Below are positions 9,944 to 14,266 of a DNA stretch of 14,266 bases, piece after piece; position 1 is the first letter of the stretch, and the number at the start of each line of letters is the position of its first letter. Source of the DNA: Hyphochytrium catenoides (lineage: Eukaryota > Sar > Hyphochytriomycetes > Hyphochytriales > Hyphochytriaceae); assembly GCA_900088475.1 (NCBI GenBank), contig FLMG01002591.1, positions 1 through 14,266 on the forward strand, written 5' to 3'. A program made the translations under genes and the position numbers. The notes beneath the pieces are model-generated. The model was not told the origin of the DNA and made no database searches. It worked only from the letters and a program-made list of their open reading frames with translations.

Positions 9944-11093
9944 AACGACAGAAGAGTAAGAGACAGAGATACCCAGAGAGAAAGAGAGAGAACAACGCCA
10001 CGACCAAGAAGGACTATTACGACAAGGTTGATGAGACATTAGAGACAAAAGGCGGAGTCAAGGGGACCAGAAGAGGATGGGAGTGTCGTCAAGCCATGGA
10101 TATGCTCTTACATCCACATCGAACTGGTCCCGCAAGCCGTCCATCAAACCTTCAAAGACTCTTTCCATCGCACTGGTCCACGGAACAAGCTCCTCAAGCT
10201 CCTCTCGCAGCGTGTATCCCAAGCTCAGAGCCGCCCTTCCACATCACAGAGGGAGAGACACAATACTTAGATCAGTCGGTTAATGAGTCAGCACGTCATT
10301 ACGTCATTTGCAGTCTCTCTCGCCTCTCTTGGGTACGTTTAGACTACTCTTTCCCTCTTCGGCATGTTTCACTGCAGCAGCTGCTGCTGCTCTACCGCTC
10401 ACTTCCATCTCTCCTTGAGATGACTTACTGCAGCTGGTCCCCAGCGGCTTTCTTGTCACCGAGCTGTGCAGTGGTGGCGGCCCTGCATCCCATGAGATTG
10501 AGAGCCAGGACTGCGCATCCTCTGCAATGCGCTGACTCCAAGGCGTCGATAGCCTCAACGTAAAGTGCCTGGTTGGTAGGGTAAAAGGACCGGAGTTATG
10601 TGTCGGCTGCATCCTCATTAGTGTGTCGACCATTGTCGAGCTAGCTCCTGATCCCTTCCATCCGTCTAGCGCCATCGCTCAGTGTGTGTGTGTGTCTCTC
10701 GCTCTTCCTCACTTCACCTTCGCCCCCCATTTCATGCTTCCATCTCCTGAGTGGCTATCCTCTTACCTCTGCAGTTCTATTATCCTTGGCCTCTACCTTG
10801 ACGTCTGCTTCCCTCCCAAGGTGGAGCGCGTCTAAGACTGCTGAAAAGCAAGAGCTTACTCCTTGCTTTAACCGCGTACCTTCCGTTCTCCTTCTTTCAT
10901 CATAGATAGAGAGGGAGAGCATTGATTTCCAGCATTTGGCCCTCTCGCCAACCACCCTCCACATAACAGTTTGGAAGAGCCAAGAAGAGGCATAGTAAGA
11001 AGCCCAGAGGAGCAGGAAGCCTGTCACGGCAACAACAAGTGCCAGGATGATCGCCGATTGAATGAGCTCCTCTTCTGTGGGAAGCCACAACAT
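9108..11093 (-). CDS. Single-pass membrane protein of unknown function (copy B), four exons, 460 residues
   Basis: Exons on the - strand are 11093-10767, 10568-10429, 10235-10112 and 9899-9108 (TGA). Each junction keeps the frame: GAG|GTAAGAG at phase 0 to an acceptor ccaaccag; CA|GTAAGT at phase 2 to gtggaag; GAT|GTAAGAG at phase 0 to cgcctgcag. Total coding length is 1,383 bases, and introns are 198, 193 and 212 bp. Near the N-terminus, after MLWLPTEEELIQ, residues about 13-33 form one hydrophobic segment, suiting a signal anchor. Exons 2 and 3 encode helical sequence (ALYVEAIDALES; LREELEELVPW). Exon 4 (from residue 198) is polar and acidic, ending in a Trp-rich basic tail. The ATG at 11093 is the first in its frame; the frame stays open a little upstream, so an added 5' exon is possible. 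The paralogous last exon at 45-848 supports exon 4 as real. I recognise no family; secretory-pathway or membrane localisation is inference. Confidence 0.77.
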
Positions 11094-12456
11094 TGTCTCC
11101 CTTGGTCCGTTCTTCTCTATCAACCGCTCTTTGATTTTCTCAGTTCCTCGCTCCTGTTGATCACTCTCCCTTCTTCCACGCTGCTAATCTCCGACGTGAA
11201 CAGAGTCTCTATACGGGAGGAAAAAGCTGAACTGAGAAAGTAATGAGTGAGAAGTTCAAAGGCCTGAGAGGATATCGTGGAGGATTGACAGCTGGCCGTA
11301 GACCAGCAGGCGGTACTGACAAGAAGAGAGAGAGAACACAGCAGGGACACAACGAAGAATGAAGGTAAGCTGCTCAAATGAGAGAGAAACTGGCGATAAA
11401 AGGCATATAGAATAATGCAAATAGAGAGACAGATCGAGGGAACCCTCAGCCAGGAAGGGCCAACAAGACAACTAACTCTGATATAGGAAAAAAAGGAGAT
11501 GAAACAAGGGGACAAGACACGACGCAGGGCACATAGTAAACGGGGACGTAAGGGCACTGGGACGAAGTTGACGACACACGTAACCATTTCTCTCTCTCCT
11601 AAGGCTCTTCTTGTACGTCAGTTGAACAGCAATTACTCATCTCCACACCTATGTCGGTGTCCTACTCTTCTCCAAGCTACACTGACAGGGATAGTAGAGC
11701 GCGAGGAAGAGAAATAGATAAGCAGAGTGAGAGGAGAAAGCCCGTAGACGATAGCTGCTGTTGCTTGTCAGATGAATTGAACAAGAAGGTAAGAAATCAA
11801 GAAGAGTGAGAGGAGGCACTAGGGAAGTGCTTGTCTGCGTTATTGCACGTTTACTACTTTGGGAAAAGTAGTGAAGTTAGAGTTAAATATTACAAAGCCA
11901 AAGAAAAGAAGAGGCAGCAGGACAGAAGACGAGGAGAGAGGGAGAACATCCTGGACAACCAGCTCTGTTGTTGGGGAGCCATCTCAGAGGAGGGAGGAGT
12001 GTTGATACTAGGGACAGAAGAAGGAGTAGTGTACAAAGAGTGCCAACAAACGGTATGGTTATCATCTGCATTCTTGCAACAAAGTATAAAAAGCTAAGCT
12101 AGGAACTGGACCCACGACGTTTAGCCTAACACAGCAGCACTAGCACTAGATCCTATGTCCCAGCACCATCAACGTCCGCTTCAAAGGTGCAGATACAGCG
12201 ATCGATGCTGCTTACCCTTTGTTAGACAGCCTCTTCGGCTGGTCGTTACTAGGCTGTTTCTTCTGTTGATGCGCTTATGTACAAAAAGGAGAAGGAGAGC
12301 TAACCAGAATCCTTGGTGATGACCTTGATGCAAAAGGAACCGAACAGGGCGAAGTACTCTAAAAGTCGGCATTAGGGGCTTAGCAGGAGAGGAATGGCTT
12401 ACCAACAGCCAGTGACCCCTACTTCCTAAGACGCCCATCTCTCCCTTCTCTCTCTT

Positions 12457-12474
12457 CTCTCTCTCTCTCTCTCT
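12457..12474. repeat. (CT)n microsatellite in a pyrimidine-rich tract
   Basis: A short CT run lies within a longer pyrimidine tract (about 12436-12495) ending in cctgacag. It may be simple-sequence DNA or the 3' end of an unrecognised intron. Confidence 0.85.
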
Positions 12475-13831
12475 TTATCTTCTCTTTCTCTCTCCTGACA
12501 GCTGCACTCATGTTATCTCTCGTTGCAGAAAACGCCTCACCAGTCTAGGAAGTTATACGCTCTTTGGCAAAAGAACAAACGCCTCTGCTGATGATGGTCA
12601 CTGCTCACTCTGTTCTCTCCCCATCTTCTTAAAACAGGTTAGCCTCCCTTCCTCCTCATAGGATAGTAGGACAATCGTCCGCTGTGCCCTTCTCCCTCCG
12701 CGACTCTGCTGAGTTTGTCTTGCAGTTATGTGCTGGTGGACGGGGCGTAGTCTAGACAGTCCACAGCGCCGGCGGGGTGGGCAGGACGACAATTTTAACA
12801 TTCATATTCTGAATAGTTACAGGATCCGATCGGATCATGACGGTGTCTTTCTTCCCCTTCGATCTGCCTGTATTCCACTGTCTCATAGTCACTGTTGGGC
12901 TGTTTGCATTGGTACATGTCATGCTGTCTTGTGCATTCCGAATACCGTTGACTCTATGCTGTGAACTGTAAAACGGTACTGTTCCAGGACAGTAGTAGAT
13001 TACCTAAGGTATTGTACAGAGGTCACCCCTCCCACCCCCACCTCCTACCCCAGACTTATACAATGAAGATCTCAGACAGGACCAGGCCGCGACCAGTGAC
13101 GCATTATTATGACCCAGCCCTGAGTGAGAAGTAGCACTATCGTTCTCACCTTGTATTACTACTGCAGCGATAGAGAGGGGGCGTCACCCGCCCCGGCGGC
13201 CTGTAATGAGTGGAGATTCTTAGCGGGCTCTCACTCTACAGCAGCCTCTTATTCCGCATACCTTGTAACCTGAACGGCTTCCGGATATTTGCCATTAGGA
13301 TTTGGTATGGTGGTGGCCCAGAGAGGAGCTGGGGGCAGGTCTCGTAGGAAGTGGGAGGGCCTCCCTTGTACGATACAGCCGAACAGACAGCAGTACAAGG
13401 TCTACACGATATAAAACAGTAGTGACAGATGGAGATATCAGGAATCTGCCTAGCCTGGGGACGAAGGGAAGCGAACCAGCGGTATGTGAGAGAAGAGACA
13501 GAGCACAGAGAAGATGTGATTGATGAGAGAAGGCACAGGAGAAGGATGCAGCCAGACAGAGAGACTGAGAGAGACAGAAAAGGGTAACAACCGTCAAAGC
13601 CGGTCGATAATACCCGTCGCCGACCAGTAGTCAGAAGGCCAGACGTCCCTCGGTATTATTACTCTACCCGCCCAAAGAGGTACCTGGAGGAGGTTGGTTC
13701 TCGTCATATTACTAGTGATCGAAAGGTCACGGTGGGCTTCCCTTCTCTCCAGTAATTCATCTGATTCTTTGCCATCTGCTCCCTCTCCAGCGACAAAGCA
13801 GGCAAGAAGAAAGAGAGAGGAGAGAGAGAGA

Positions 13832-13838
<7 letters not shown>

Positions 13839-13873
<35 letters not shown>
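13839..13873. repeat. (AG)n microsatellite, about 17 units
   Basis: An uninterrupted AG run sits inside a purine-rich region (about 13803-13910). It produces spurious Arg-Glu and Ser-Leu frames on both strands. Confidence 0.95.
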
Positions 13874-13876
<3 letters not shown>

Positions 13877-14266
13877 AGAAGGAGAGAAAACGAGAGAAAC
13901 ATGGAGAGAGATAACTGACGACAAACACAGAGAGACAAGGGAGAAGGCGAAGGATCCGTTGCAAGGACGAAAGGTCTGGGATCCACAAAAAGGCTTAGGA
14001 GATAATCCCACCCATCTTGATGATATCTCTCTCTGCACTGAATGATCTCTATTATTAAACGGATGGGCAAGCTCTAAGCAGCGAAGGGAAGCTGCTGTTT
14101 TCTATTTTTTTTTGAACATTAGGTCCGAGATAATGGGACAAATGCGGCGATGACAACAGCGAGGGCAAGCCCTTAAGAGTGCAAGATAAGCAAGAGGAAG
14201 ACGGGTGGGAAGCCGTCCCTTGACAAGAGACGACACACTGTAATGTCAAACACAGGCACCCTAAAG

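Larger units (their letters stand above)
11094..14266. other. Gene-poor right flank
   Basis: I find no supportable gene across this 3.2 kb. Open frames are short, mostly lack ATG, or are microsatellite artefacts (Ser-Leu or Arg-Glu runs). The part just right of 11093 should hold the copy B 5' UTR and promoter. Around 12440-12530 a CT-rich tract ends in an acceptor-like cctgacag, and a second AG follows at ctcgttgcag, but no exon with consistent phase follows. No tRNA or rRNA was recognised. Confidence 0.5.

Noticed and set aside
11853-11872. Perfect 8-bp hairpin (ACTACTTT, four-base loop, AAAGTAGT)
   Set aside because: One such hairpin is expected by chance in a window this size when several loop lengths are allowed, and no gene or U-run adjoins it.
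11831-12097. 88-codon + strand frame in the right flank
   Set aside because: It has no ATG start, no splice partners with matching phase and no recognisable domain.
12823-12836. 14-bp perfect palindrome gatccgatcggatc
   Set aside because: About one palindrome of this length is expected by chance in 14 kb; no associated feature.
13594-14070. Minus-strand 158-codon hydrophobic Ser-Leu frame and a + strand Arg-Glu frame
   Set aside because: Both are driven by the AG microsatellite at 13839-13873.

Overview
The window reads as nuclear DNA of an intron-bearing eukaryote. Exons end at GT and resume after pyrimidine-rich tracts ending in AG, most introns are short (about 80-230 bp), base composition is balanced, and the intergenic DNA is rich in GA/CT microsatellites. 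This combination resembles a coccidian apicomplexan (Toxoplasma/Sarcocystis/Cystoisospora type) or a related alveolate. That placement is an impression of style: no protein here is one I recognise by family.

Layout. (1) Positions 1-848, + strand: the terminal exon of a gene whose earlier exons lie off the left edge (copy A). (2) 849-3424: no supportable gene; it holds the copy A 3' flank, a CAG/AGT-rich low-complexity tract and a GA microsatellite. (3) 3425-8648, + strand: a seven-exon gene for a very long coiled-coil protein of about 1,347 residues, most of it in one 3.2 kb last exon. (4) 9108-11093, - strand: a complete four-exon gene (copy B) for a 460-residue protein with one N-terminal membrane segment. 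I assembled it from exons whose splice phases agree at all three junctions. (5) 11094-14266: no supportable gene, with more GA/CT repeats.

The main structural feature is an inverted duplication. The last exon and 3' flank of copy A (1 to about 988) match, in reverse orientation, the last exon and 3' flank of copy B (about 8935-9943 and beyond). By eye the exons differ at roughly 3% of bases plus two in-frame indels. The two paralogues point toward each other with the coiled-coil gene between them. That gene also carries an exon starting ALYSEAI, in the same phase as the copy B exon starting ALYVEAI, so all three genes may belong to one locally expanded family. No function can be assigned from sequence alone; plausible roles are structural (coiled coil) and membrane-anchored (copies A and B).
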